Shown here in pieces: positions 18,582 through 26,778 of a DNA stretch of 64,000 nucleotides. The DNA is taken from NCBI RefSeq assembly GCF_000020585.3, contig NC_011138.3:1643193-1707192 (forward strand), written 5' to 3'. This stretch comes from Alteromonas mediterranea DE (GTDB lineage: Bacteria > Pseudomonadota > Gammaproteobacteria > Enterobacterales > Alteromonadaceae). The notes under the pieces are model-generated. The model made no database searches. It was not told the DNA's origin and was given only the letters and a program-made list of their open reading frames with translations. Within the stretch, counting starts at the first letter, position 1. Every line of letters starts with the position of its first letter. The position numbers were made by a program, and so were the translations under genes.

Positions 18582-18871
18582 TCGGGGTCGGTGGGCACTT
18601 CTGTTGGCAACGAGCCTTTGTAGGGGACGAATTGAAGCCACGCAATCGCTTCGTCGGTAAGCGCTAGTAACGCACCCACAGCTTCAGCTTGTTGTTTCGT
18701 CATGGCCATTTGGCCTAAGCATGCCGCTGTACTCCATTCTTTCGACTGACCAACAACTTCTGCAATCTGGCTCCATTTTATGCCTTTTAAAATTTTGGCT
18801 GACTGGATCATGTCGGTGACTTGGGTTCTACATGTAATCATTGATTTTTCCTTGTAATGTTAAGTAAGTAC

Positions 18872-20689
18872 TTAAGTAAATAAGAACAGCGTAATTAGGT
18901 TGCTAAAGATAAGGGTTAGCACAAGCGCTTTATAAACAAGTAAAGGGTGACGCTTTACTAAGGGAATATAAGCCGAGTTATGACTAGGGTTAGGGTAGCG
19001 AAGTGAGTAAACAAATTCGGAAATAGAAGAGTAGCGCTTGTCAGGGTTAATATGCAGCGCTCGTTTTAGCGCGCTGTCTACCCATGTTGGAACAGGGCGC
19101 TTGGCATCTAACGCGCTTTCGTAATTTAATTTTCTTTGCGCTGCGTAAGTGCGGCAGTGAGCGAGTTTCGTTTGATAAGGGTAGCGCCCGCATAACAGGT
19201 AGTATGTCAGCACGGCAAGGGAAAACATATCCGAACGCTCGCTACCCATGTTTCCTAAGAAATACTCGGGGGCCGCAAAAAGTGCCGTACCAGGTATAGT
19301 CGCCTCACTATACAAACTGGGCGCTTCAATCAAAGCCGCCGCACCAAAATCGATAATCGTGCAGTGCCCTTGGGGGCTAATCATAATATTTTCTAAACGA
19401 ATATCACGATGCAAAATGCCTTGGCGATGCATGGCCTGCAGGCCTTTTGCAATTTGTTCAACGATATCTCTTACTTGTTCTAATGTTGGTGTTGGGTTAT
19501 CGATAGCCCATTGTGCGAGGGTCTGCCCGCGAACATATTCGCAAATACTATAAAAAGCCGTGGGGGACGGTGCTAAACCTAAATCGGTAAATTGGGGGCT
19601 TTTAATGACGTGGGGAGAGTTTACACGTCGCGCCAGCCAGTTTTCTAGCACAAAAGCGCTAAGGGCCTCGGGCGTTTGCGTAAAGTCGGTCGCGGGTGTT
19701 TTTATCACTACTTGCGGGCTTAGGTTTGTTTCATTCAATGCTTGGCTATGTAAAGTAGCGGGGGTGGCTAAAAATACATGGCTACGCGCCGATGTATAGA
19801 GTTGTCTAGTGATAGTGAGCCCGTCAATTTTATCGCCTGTATGTAACTGGGCGATTGTCAAAGGCGCTGTCGTAGCATAGGTAGAGCGCTTATCGCCCCC
19901 CAGCGCGTCTGTTGTTGTGTCTTGCTGGAATGCAGCTTTGATAAGAATAAGGGTAAGGTTGTCGTCGCTTCCTTTGTTAAATGCGTCATGAACGACCATC
20001 GCCGCTTTATTCTCTTGTAATTCCTCCCCTTCGTTTACAGTTCTCAATAGGGGGGATAACGCTATAAACTCGTGAACACCATCGGTACTTATCGCTATGG
20101 AGCTTGAAGCGGTAAGTTTCTTATAAGTATGGTCTATATCAATGTGAGCTTTAATGCCTATAGCATTTGAAAGGTAGGAATGAGACGGGTTTTCACGTGA
20201 GGTTTCTCGATGAGGCCGGGTAAGCGATGTCGATGTTTTATCGCCCGAAGAGAAGAGTGTTACATCACCGTCTCCTACATGGAAAACATCTAGCTGATTG
20301 CCGGTTAATATAACAACGGTTAGCGTGCATACGTACCCTTTTTCGGGCGTGTAGGCAAAGGGGCTTTTCTGCGTTCGCGTATAAAGCAGCCCGTTAATTT
20401 CTTTTATAATGGTTTCAGCGCAGGTCTTTATCGAGAATTGTTCAGGCGCTATTTTAAATAGCTTAATAAATTGGCGAGTGGCGAAATCACTCGCCATTTG
20501 GCTTACCGTACTGCTGCTAACGCCATCTGCAATAACAAAAACACTGCTCGCTTCAGGTTGGCTTGTATCTATGTGATAACTGTATGCATCCTGATTTACA
20601 GGCTTCGCACCACGCGCTGAATAAGCACTTACACTCAGCGCAAGGGGCTGGGGATACGTAGACGTGTGTAATGTTACTGGCTCATTCAT
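18872..20689 (-). CDS. Bifunctional PP2C phosphatase - Ser/Thr protein kinase, membrane anchored
   Basis: 605 residues. The N-terminal PP2C phosphatase (about residues 10-255) has VIADGVSSS, HVGDGDV and STDGVHEF metal-site motifs. The kinase (about 270-570) has the Lys of VVIKTPA, the catalytic HRDIRLENIMI (near residue 426) and DFGAA. A single C-terminal hydrophobic helix (ALVLTLIFSNLITLFLF) anchors it. Such fusions are known next to nitrate/nitrite assimilation genes, with undefined substrates. It lies between the formate/nitrite channel and cynS, so a role in controlling that uptake or nitrogen pathway is inferred. Both catalytic halves look intact. Confidence 0.9.
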   Translation of the reverse strand: MNEPVTLHTSTYPQPLALSVSAYSARGAKPVNQDAYSYHIDTSQPEASSVFVIADGVSSSTVSQMASDFATRQFIKLFKIAPEQFSIKTCAETIIKEINGLLYTRTQKSPFAYTPEKGYVCTLTVVILTGNQLDVFHVGDGDVTLFSSGDKTSTSLTRPHRETSRENPSHSYLSNAIGIKAHIDIDHTYKKLTASSSIAISTDGVHEFIALSPLLRTVNEGEELQENKAAMVVHDAFNKGSDDNLTLILIKAAFQQDTTTDALGGDKRSTYATTAPLTIAQLHTGDKIDGLTITRQLYTSARSHVFLATPATLHSQALNETNLSPQVVIKTPATDFTQTPEALSAFVLENWLARRVNSPHVIKSPQFTDLGLAPSPTAFYSICEYVRGQTLAQWAIDNPTPTLEQVRDIVEQIAKGLQAMHRQGILHRDIRLENIMISPQGHCTIIDFGAAALIEAPSLYSEATIPGTALFAAPEYFLGNMGSERSDMFSLAVLTYYLLCGRYPYQTKLAHCRTYAAQRKLNYESALDAKRPVPTWVDSALKRALHINPDKRYSSISEFVYSLRYPNPSHNSAYIPLVKRHPLLVYKALVLTLIFSNLITLFLFT

Positions 20690-20750
20690 CGTTGACAGTC
20701 AGTCTTTTTAAATCAGTTTTTTCAAATCAGCCTGTTCAGTCACTGGAACA

Positions 20751-20804
20751 CGCGCAGTACCACCATGTATCGAAACGTGAGCATATACATGGTGGGTAGC
20801 GCGC
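20751..20804 (-). other. Intercistronic stem-loop between the channel and kinase genes
   Basis: Long imperfect arms (GCGCAGTACCACCATGTAT at 20752-20770 and ATACATGGTGGGTAGCGCGC at 20785-20804) with a 14-base loop. No T-run, so probably an RNA-stability or processing element that would favour the upstream channel mRNA over the downstream kinase and cynS. Confidence 0.6.
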
Positions 20805-20824
20805 TTGAGAAACATTAAGCGTTT

Positions 20825-21673
20825 CTATATCGGTAGTGTTTCTGACGCCGCCGCTTTGTTTACAGGAATGGTGCGCTTAGGTAGCGTTTTTACGTGAGTG
20901 GTGTAAAGCGTAAGACCAGTAAATGCCAAGCCACCTACCAAGTTCCCCAGTGCCGTTGGAATTTCATTCCAGATGAAATAATCCATAACCGAAAAGTCGC
21001 CACCCATGATAAGACCAAATGGGAAAAGGAACATATTTACCACAGAGTGTTCAAAGCCCATGAAGAAAAACAGCATGATAGGCATCCACATGGCGAGCAC
21101 TTTACCGCTAACATGAGTAGATATCATCGCGCCAACCACACCTAGCGAAACCATCCAGTTACACAGCATGCCGCGAATGAAAATGGTAAACCACCCAGCC
21201 GCGCCGTGCTCTGCGTAGCCCAACGTACGGGCTTCACCAATGCTGGCCACTTTAGTCGCAATCGCGCCGCCATCTACGTTGTAACCCATGGTAAAGATAA
21301 ATGACATCATAAACGCAACCGTCAATGCGCCGCCAAAGTTCCCTAAGAACACCAGGCCCCAATTACGAAGAATTTGTTTAGGGGTTACGCCGGGCCGTTG
21401 GGCAAGCCATGCGAGTGGGGTAAGTACAAAGACACCGGTTAATAGGTCGAAACCCATAAGGTAAAGCATACAAAAGCCCACCGGGAACAACACGGCACCT
21501 AAAAGAAAAATGCCAGTTTGCACCGCAATGGTAATAGCAAAAACAGCGGCCAGCGCAAGAATGGCACCTGCCATATAAGCACGAATTAGGGTATCGCGAG
21601 TAGACATATAAATCTTTGCTTCGCCTGCATCTACCATTTTGGTAGCGAATTCAGCGGGGAGTAGATAAGCCAT
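20825..21673 (-). CDS. Formate/nitrite transporter (FNT) family channel
   Basis: A 282-residue inner-membrane protein with six predicted helices in the FNT pattern: AGAILALAAVFAITIAVQTG, then a GAVLFPVGFCM segment, NWGLVFLGNFGGALTVAF and GMLCNWMVSLG. FNT pentamers pass formate, nitrite or other small monovalent anions; FocA and NirC cannot be told apart here. Being first in an operon with a PP2C-kinase and cyanase, nitrite or cyanate are reasonable candidates (inference). It is preceded by a long structured leader with a terminator and a sigma-54-like promoter. Confidence 0.9.
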   Translation of the reverse strand: MAYLLPAEFATKMVDAGEAKIYMSTRDTLIRAYMAGAILALAAVFAITIAVQTGIFLLGAVLFPVGFCMLYLMGFDLLTGVFVLTPLAWLAQRPGVTPKQILRNWGLVFLGNFGGALTVAFMMSFIFTMGYNVDGGAIATKVASIGEARTLGYAEHGAAGWFTIFIRGMLCNWMVSLGVVGAMISTHVSGKVLAMWMPIMLFFFMGFEHSVVNMFLFPFGLIMGGDFSVMDYFIWNEIPTALGNLVGGLAFTGLTLYTTHVKTLPKRTIPVNKAAASETLPI

Positions 21674-21754
21674 GTTTTCACCTCATATTATCGTTGTAAA
21701 TAAGTTGCCGTTCATGCGTTGTGGTATACGCGCTTTCAAGTGTTCCTAAAGATC

Positions 21755-21803
21755 AAAAAAAGGCGTCCGCAGCACGCTCAAAAGAAAGTGCTGGGGACGC
21801 CTT
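21755..21803 (-). terminator. Intrinsic terminator within the FNT operon leader (attenuator candidate)
   Basis: On the minus strand the arms AGGCGTCCCCAGCAC and GTGCTGCGGACGCCT, one mismatch, lead into seven T residues. It lies about 80 bases upstream of the FNT start codon and downstream of the sigma-54-like promoter, so transcripts must read through it to reach the operon. It could also stop leakage from the operon ending at 22268, but that is almost 470 bases away. Confidence 0.8.
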
Positions 21804-21861
21804 TGTCCTGTTTATCTATTTTGTGTAAATTTGCTTACATCACCGACTAGTGGGCATTGAT

Positions 21862-21912
21862 ATACCCCAAACCTATTGTTCGGCTTTATTGCTCGGTCAA
21901 TAGTTTCGGTAT
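21862..21912 (-). promoter_or_regulatory. Extended leader stem-loop upstream of the FNT terminator
   Basis: In the minus-strand RNA, AUACCGAAACUAUUG (plus 21898-21912) can pair with CAAUAGGUUUGGGGUAU (plus 21862-21878), leaving a 19-base loop. Its position just before the terminator hairpin is what a regulated leader would show. The two-hairpin ANTAR signature is not clearly present. Confidence 0.45.
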
Positions 21913-21928
21913 GTCTCCATTAAGACAA

Positions 21929-21945
21929 AGCCAAAAGAGTGCCAA
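21929..21945 (-). promoter_or_regulatory. Candidate sigma-54 (-24/-12) promoter of the FNT-kinase-cynS operon
   Basis: Minus-strand TTGGCACTCTTTTGGCT: the -24 element TTGGCAC is exact, the -12 GC dinucleotide is at the obligatory 10-base spacing from GG, and only the -12 context (TGGC instead of TTGC) departs from consensus. The nitrogen-type operon downstream makes RpoN/NtrC control plausible. No NtrC palindrome was found upstream by eye. Confidence 0.6.
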
Positions 21946-22267
21946 TCGCTAAATATAATGAATTGAATGGCGAAATATCATTTAATTACAGTAAGATAGG
22001 TGAAGTCTGACGCAGTGAGGTCATTCATATTGTCTACAAGCTACTATTTTTAAATGCACTAAAAAGGTGGGACAATGTTTGTTTGAGGTGCAATACCTGT
22101 TTGAAGTGTCATCTTTATCCTTAATGTCAGTGACCGATGCTTTTAAACTATAAGAATAGGGCCAACTCGTTATCTGCAGCTCGTCGCGGCAAAGGGGTTA
22201 GTAGATACACAAATGCAGCGCTAAGGAACAAAAAAGTTTACGATAACTATTTCTACGATAACCATTA

Positions 22268-24331
22268 CTATAACGCTTTTTTTAGCTTGCGTAAGTCATG
22301 CTTAATTTTCGCTTTGATACTATTATCGCCAGATTGAGATGCATAGTTTTCCCGTTCAAACTGCTCACAAATCTGATTGAAAGCTACTAACGCTTCGCTG
22401 TTTAATTGTGGGGATACGTCTTTGCGAAAGGCAGAAAGACTTTTATTGCCCCTCACTGTTTTCGTTTTAGATTCTATGTGTTTTATTGCTTTTAATAGGG
22501 CACGATGAGAAGACGTTTGCGTTTGTTTTTGTCTTTTCGGTAAGAAGTAAAGCGCAAGAATAAGCGCGATCAAGCCTATCGCTGATAAAAACACCACGCG
22601 CATTTTCTGAGGTGAGAGTGCACCAAGCAGGTCTTCGAGCATGCTGGTTTGCGCTGCATTATCAAACCCTAATACCCATTTACTCCATGAGTAGTCGAGC
22701 TGTTGAAACCAATTTTGAAGCGTTGTAAAGAACTTAGCGTTGCCGAATCTTTCTAAAACACTGGATTGACGAGACTCCCCAAGTTCTTCTAGGGCCTCTT
22801 CTAAGCCAAGGGTTAAACGCGATGGCGCTACCGCGCTCGTGGGGTCATAGCGAACCCAATCGTTGTCTATCAAAACTTCAACCCAGGCATGGGCGTCGTA
22901 TTGTCTTATTTGCAGAACACGGTCGCTAAGTGTACTGCCACCTTGGTAGCCAGTTACCATTCTTGCTGGCACATTTGCAGCACGTAATGCGTAGACCATA
23001 GCGCCCGCATAGTGAGCACAGAAGCCAGCGCGCGCTTCAAATAAAAAGCGGTCGATAGGATCCGTTGGCATCGCATTCGGTGACAGGGTATACCTAAAGC
23101 CGCCTTGTTGAAATTCACGCATTATGGCGTTGGCGATGTCCCGAGGTGAAGTGTATTGAGCTGCTAGCCTCTTTCCCCACGCCCGGGTTTTCTCGTTGCC
23201 GTTCTTTGACATTTGCAAATTAAGCTGGGCTTCAAAGTTACCCATGCCATTGGTTATCTTTTCATTGGGAAAGTACCGTAAATAAAACGCTTTTTTACTC
23301 GCGATTGGCGTATTTGCGCGAAGGGTGAAGTCGAATCGACTGTTAACATTAATACTGTTTGCGCGGTTGTCCGGCGCCGATGGCGAAAGCGCAAACAGCC
23401 AGGTTTGCGAGGTGGGCTCAACAATAAGCTCGTATGCAGTGGCGTAAGATGTATCTTTACTGGCCATTGTGGAAAGAGGAGTAGGTCTACCCATATAAGC
23501 TAACTGCTGTTCAGCTTGCTTTCGTTTAGCGCTAATTGACCACGTCTTGCCATCGAAATGCTCAAGGGTCATGGCGCGCCAATAGCGTGATGTGGTATCA
23601 GGGACTTGTGCCGCGCTCTCAAAGGTGGCGCTAAACGCAAGTGACGAAGAGGTAGCTAACGATGCAATATCACCTGGAGTCACCGTGTCTGAGAGCCCCG
23701 TTTGTGTAGATTTAGACGTTGGCATTTGCCACAGCGGCGGCAATTGGGGCAGCAGTAAAAATAGCAGCAATGCTATGGGAGAGGCTTGCAAAATAAGCAC
23801 GCCAACAAATGTAATGCTTTTTTTTGTGGGAACGCCCGCGCCATGGTAAATAGCGGTAGAAAAAAGCAATAGGGCCAAAATGCCCGTGTAACCAAACCAT
23901 GCAAATACGCTAAGCGACGAAATAAAGCCGCACCCTATTAAAAACAAACAGGCACAAATGAGAAGGTGAAAATCACGCTTTTTTTCAACCAGCATTACCT
24001 TTAGGGCGCATGCCACAGTAAGAAGGTTGATCATGCTATCTAATAGCCCGATTGAAAAACCAAACCAGGTTAAAGTGAAGACCGCCAGCACCGCAAGTAA
24101 GTTAACCGTGCGCGTGGTCGGTAGGCTGTGTAACGCGCTAAGGCCCGCTATTCTTACTACGATTGCGCAGCCTCCAAGCATAAGGACCCACGTCATTAGC
24201 GGTGCAGTAAGCGAAAAGAGCAGGCAGGAAAATGCAAAACACAGAAGCAATATTGCCACCGCGCGAGGTTGATGCAGCGCAGTACTAAAAACGTTGAACG
24301 GGTAAGTACGGTTAAGTGTATCTCGTATCAT
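22268..24331 (-). CDS. TgpA-type transglutaminase-like membrane protein (DUF3488)
   Basis: 687 residues. The N-terminal membrane domain (about six helices to residue 195) is DUF3488-like. The periplasmic transglutaminase core has the catalytic Cys (EARAGFCAHYAGAM), His (YDAHAWVEV) and Asp (RYDPTSAV). A further helix near residue 575 precedes a cytosolic tail. TgpA proteins occur with a MoxR ATPase and a DUF58 protein, exactly the arrangement here. The substrate is unknown. The start overlaps the DUF58 stop by 4 bases. Confidence 0.92.
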   Translation of the reverse strand: MIRDTLNRTYPFNVFSTALHQPRAVAILLLCFAFSCLLFSLTAPLMTWVLMLGGCAIVVRIAGLSALHSLPTTRTVNLLAVLAVFTLTWFGFSIGLLDSMINLLTVACALKVMLVEKKRDFHLLICACLFLIGCGFISSLSVFAWFGYTGILALLLFSTAIYHGAGVPTKKSITFVGVLILQASPIALLLFLLLPQLPPLWQMPTSKSTQTGLSDTVTPGDIASLATSSSLAFSATFESAAQVPDTTSRYWRAMTLEHFDGKTWSISAKRKQAEQQLAYMGRPTPLSTMASKDTSYATAYELIVEPTSQTWLFALSPSAPDNRANSINVNSRFDFTLRANTPIASKKAFYLRYFPNEKITNGMGNFEAQLNLQMSKNGNEKTRAWGKRLAAQYTSPRDIANAIMREFQQGGFRYTLSPNAMPTDPIDRFLFEARAGFCAHYAGAMVYALRAANVPARMVTGYQGGSTLSDRVLQIRQYDAHAWVEVLIDNDWVRYDPTSAVAPSRLTLGLEEALEELGESRQSSVLERFGNAKFFTTLQNWFQQLDYSWSKWVLGFDNAAQTSMLEDLLGALSPQKMRVVFLSAIGLIALILALYFLPKRQKQTQTSSHRALLKAIKHIESKTKTVRGNKSLSAFRKDVSPQLNSEALVAFNQICEQFERENYASQSGDNSIKAKIKHDLRKLKKAL

Positions 24332-25452
24332 TTTACCGCCCTTATCCGATTTGAATCTTGTTGTAAGGAAGATGAACCTGCGTTGTTAAAGGGAGTACTA
24401 TTTTCGAAACAGGCGAGCGCCGCTAGGCATTCATGCCTATGCTTTACGCCGTGATTAGGGGGAATATGAATACCTTTATAAGAGAGGCCAAATACGCGGT
24501 TAGCCTCAGAAAATGTGATCGTGGCGTGGGTCAGTGCAGCAAGTGCGGCTTCCGTGTCGGTAGCGGATGATAGGCTAATAACATAACTATTGCTTTTTAG
24601 CGCGGTAAAAGACTTTGTAACCCAGTTACCGTTTTTAGCCACATGTTTCCACGATACTCGGTTTAAAGGCTGACCCACTTCATAGTCGTTTAATGCATAG
24701 AAATCTTCGTTACCGTTATGCTTATCTTTCGACGCAGTAGACGCTTCATCAGTAGCGATGTTGTTAACAACGACAGGGCCCTCCTGAGACTTAGGGTAAA
24801 CCGTCACCGCTTGGTTAAAATCCAGATGGGTCCAACACTTATAAAGACCAAGAGGAAAGTCACAGGCAATCGTCAGTCGCCCTAATTCATAGTGCCCTCG
24901 CGTTTTTATCTGAAAAGGGATGCGCAGTGTTTGTTTTTGTTGACTATTGATACTAGCTGATAGCTGAGCGCTAAAAGACGTGTGATGATTACGCGTTGCT
25001 GCCTCGACAGCAAGTGGGTGCGCGTCACGCTTTGAAAGGCGGGTAGTACTTAACCATTTAAACGACAATACACCATAACAGTTTTTAGTTGGTGCCTTCG
25101 TATGGGGCACAACCTGCACCAGCAGTTCGCCGTTTTGATTGCAGTGAAAAGGCCTGGGAGGAAGCGACTTTAACGCTAAGCGTGCGAAGTTTTGATGGGT
25201 ATAAAATAATGTCAGCAGCATAATGCTTAAACACAGGTAGCTAAGCAGCAGCATTAAGTTATTTTGATAGTTGGTTCCAAGTAAAAACAAACATAACGAC
25301 AAGATGATAAAAGACCAGCCAAACCCACTTGGCAATATAAAGATGCTGTTTAGGTTAAGGTGATGCTCGTTCGCGGCCGGAACTCTATTATCTAGCCAAC
25401 CTAACAGACGTTGGTGAAAGTAATGGGAAAGGGACCAGCGTGCTCTACCCAT
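24328..25452 (-). CDS. DUF58-family protein
   Basis: 374 residues. Two N-terminal helices (SFIILSLCLFLLGTNY and a following hydrophobic stretch) precede a beta-rich part. The DUF58 core is centred on FYALNDYEVGQPLNRVSWKH near residue 240 and ends in a vWA-like tail. DUF58 proteins partner MoxR ATPases, often in envelope or complex assembly. Middle gene of the leftward moxR-DUF58-tgpA operon. Confidence 0.9.
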   Translation of the reverse strand: MGRARWSLSHYFHQRLLGWLDNRVPAANEHHLNLNSIFILPSGFGWSFIILSLCLFLLGTNYQNNLMLLLSYLCLSIMLLTLFYTHQNFARLALKSLPPRPFHCNQNGELLVQVVPHTKAPTKNCYGVLSFKWLSTTRLSKRDAHPLAVEAATRNHHTSFSAQLSASINSQQKQTLRIPFQIKTRGHYELGRLTIACDFPLGLYKCWTHLDFNQAVTVYPKSQEGPVVVNNIATDEASTASKDKHNGNEDFYALNDYEVGQPLNRVSWKHVAKNGNWVTKSFTALKSNSYVISLSSATDTEAALAALTHATITFSEANRVFGLSYKGIHIPPNHGVKHRHECLAALACFENSTPFNNAGSSSLQQDSNRIRAVK

Positions 25453-25524
25453 GGCAAACGTTCCTGCTACTACTAAAAGTGCGAAAACACGGTGATAAGA
25501 CCTTAATGCACAACCCCATCACGG

Positions 25525-26472
25525 TTACGCCGCAAGGGGGTCAACGCTGTCTAACAGTTTTTGACTCAGTTTCTCCCCGTCAAACGCGCTCATTTGCATA
25601 CTATGGGTGGATTGATGGGCGGGCGCTGTCAATCTGTGAGCAGTAATTGCCACAAAGACCGCTTGCACATCTTCTGGTGTTACGTAGTCTCTTCCTGTGA
25701 CAAACGCCCAAGCCTTTGCCCCTTGAAGGAGCGCGCGACTGGCACGTGGTGAGAGGGGGTTGGGATACTCGTTACTTTCCCTACTTTCGCTCACTAGCCG
25801 CAGAATGTAGTGGATAATGGCATCGCTGGTGTGAATACGTGTCACTGCCTGCTGCATTTGGTCTAAATCTTCCTCATTAAGTATTTGAGCAAGGGGCGCA
25901 GACACGTCTTTTTGTAAAAGCATGGCTTTTTCAGCTTCCCAAGCCGGGTAACCTAAGGAAATGCGCATGAAAAAACGGTCCAGTTGAGATTCAGGCAAGG
26001 GGTAAGTCCCTGACTGAGAGCTAGGGTTTTGGGTGGCAATGACAAAAAAAGGTGTCGGAAGCGCGTGGGTTGTGCCATCAATACTGACTTGCCGCTCTTC
26101 CATTGCTTCTAGCAGCGCGCTTTGCGTTTTAGGGCTTGCACGGTTAAGTTCGTCGGCAAGTACCACTTGGCTAAAAATGGGGCCGTGCCTGAAGCTAAAT
26201 CTTTTGGTTTCGTCCTGCTCATGACTGTGGAAAATATTAACGCCCAACATATCTGATGGGAGTAAATCAGAGGTAAACTGAATACGGGAGTATTGAAGCC
26301 CGAATACTTGTGAAAGCGCGTGAGATAAGGTGGTTTTACCCATGCCCGGTAAGTCTTCAATTAGTAAGTGACCATTTGCCAGTAAACAGGTAATTGCCAG
26401 TGTTAACTGGTGGTCTTTACCAATAATCTTCTGATTAAGAGCCTGCTGTACCTTTTTTAGTTCTTGGCGCAT
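25525..26472 (-). CDS. MoxR-family AAA ATPase
   Basis: 315 residues. Walker A is DLPGMGKTTL near residue 45, Walker B is VVLADELNRA, and sensor 1 is ATQNPSSQSGTYPLPESQLD. MoxR ATPases act as chaperones that mature or activate partner complexes, here presumably the DUF58/transglutaminase pair. The start at MRQELKKVQQ is chosen as the conserved family beginning; an upstream in-frame start would add 29 residues, and the ribosome site is weak for both. Confidence 0.92.
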   Translation of the reverse strand: MRQELKKVQQALNQKIIGKDHQLTLAITCLLANGHLLIEDLPGMGKTTLSHALSQVFGLQYSRIQFTSDLLPSDMLGVNIFHSHEQDETKRFSFRHGPIFSQVVLADELNRASPKTQSALLEAMEERQVSIDGTTHALPTPFFVIATQNPSSQSGTYPLPESQLDRFFMRISLGYPAWEAEKAMLLQKDVSAPLAQILNEEDLDQMQQAVTRIHTSDAIIHYILRLVSESRESNEYPNPLSPRASRALLQGAKAWAFVTGRDYVTPEDVQAVFVAITAHRLTAPAHQSTHSMQMSAFDGEKLSQKLLDSVDPLAA

Positions 26473-26778
26473 AAAACTGTCACTTTTGTTTAAACATTCT
26501 TTGTCACAATGAAATATATCTGCGTGTAAGCGATCTCTGCTTAAATTTAATAGTAGCAACGATAGCTTAAAGCTTTCTATTGTATTGCCTGTTAATTTTT
26601 ATACGCAGGTATATAACGTAATAGATTCAATAAAACGCGAAAGAATTAAACACGTGTGAATAGGGAAATGGCAAAGTATTCGCGTAATCTACTTAGGAAA
26701 CCCTAAAACAACTGTTATTAAGTGCTGCGTAGTTTATCTGTGTTGTCTATAATGGTGCCTCTTAAAAAGGAAGTAGTT

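Larger units (their letters stand above)
18127..18841 (-). pseudogene. cynS: Cyanate hydratase (cyanase), split by a 265-bp inverted-repeat element
   Basis: Cyanase converts cyanate plus bicarbonate to ammonia and CO2. The minus-strand N-terminal half (18841 down to about 18582) shows the helical part (KILKGIKWSQIAEVVGQSKE, then GSLPTEVPTDP). The C-terminal half (18316 down to 18127) shows the catalytic part ([32 protein letters not shown]), holding the family's Arg, Glu and Ser active-site residues. The element at 18317-18581 stops the first half five residues in and supplies an ATG ahead of the second. Removing exactly those 265 bases rejoins the frame as Pro-Glu-Asn-Tyr-Arg, giving a protein near 150 residues, the normal length. 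Good AAGGAA ribosome site, 30 bases behind the PP2C-kinase gene. Confidence 0.93.

Noticed and set aside
20825..21673. Naming the FNT channel specifically nirC or focA
   Set aside because: Family membership is clear but substrate-determining residues cannot be judged by eye; the symbol is left empty.
21840..21912. ANTAR-type two-hairpin antiterminator in the FNT leader
   Set aside because: The expected pair of hexaloop hairpins with A1 and G4 was not found; only one long stem and the terminator are supported.
22137..22337. 66-codon plus-strand frame overlapping the transglutaminase 3' end
   Set aside because: Overlaps a well supported gene on the other strand, low-complexity Asn/Tyr composition, no ribosome site.
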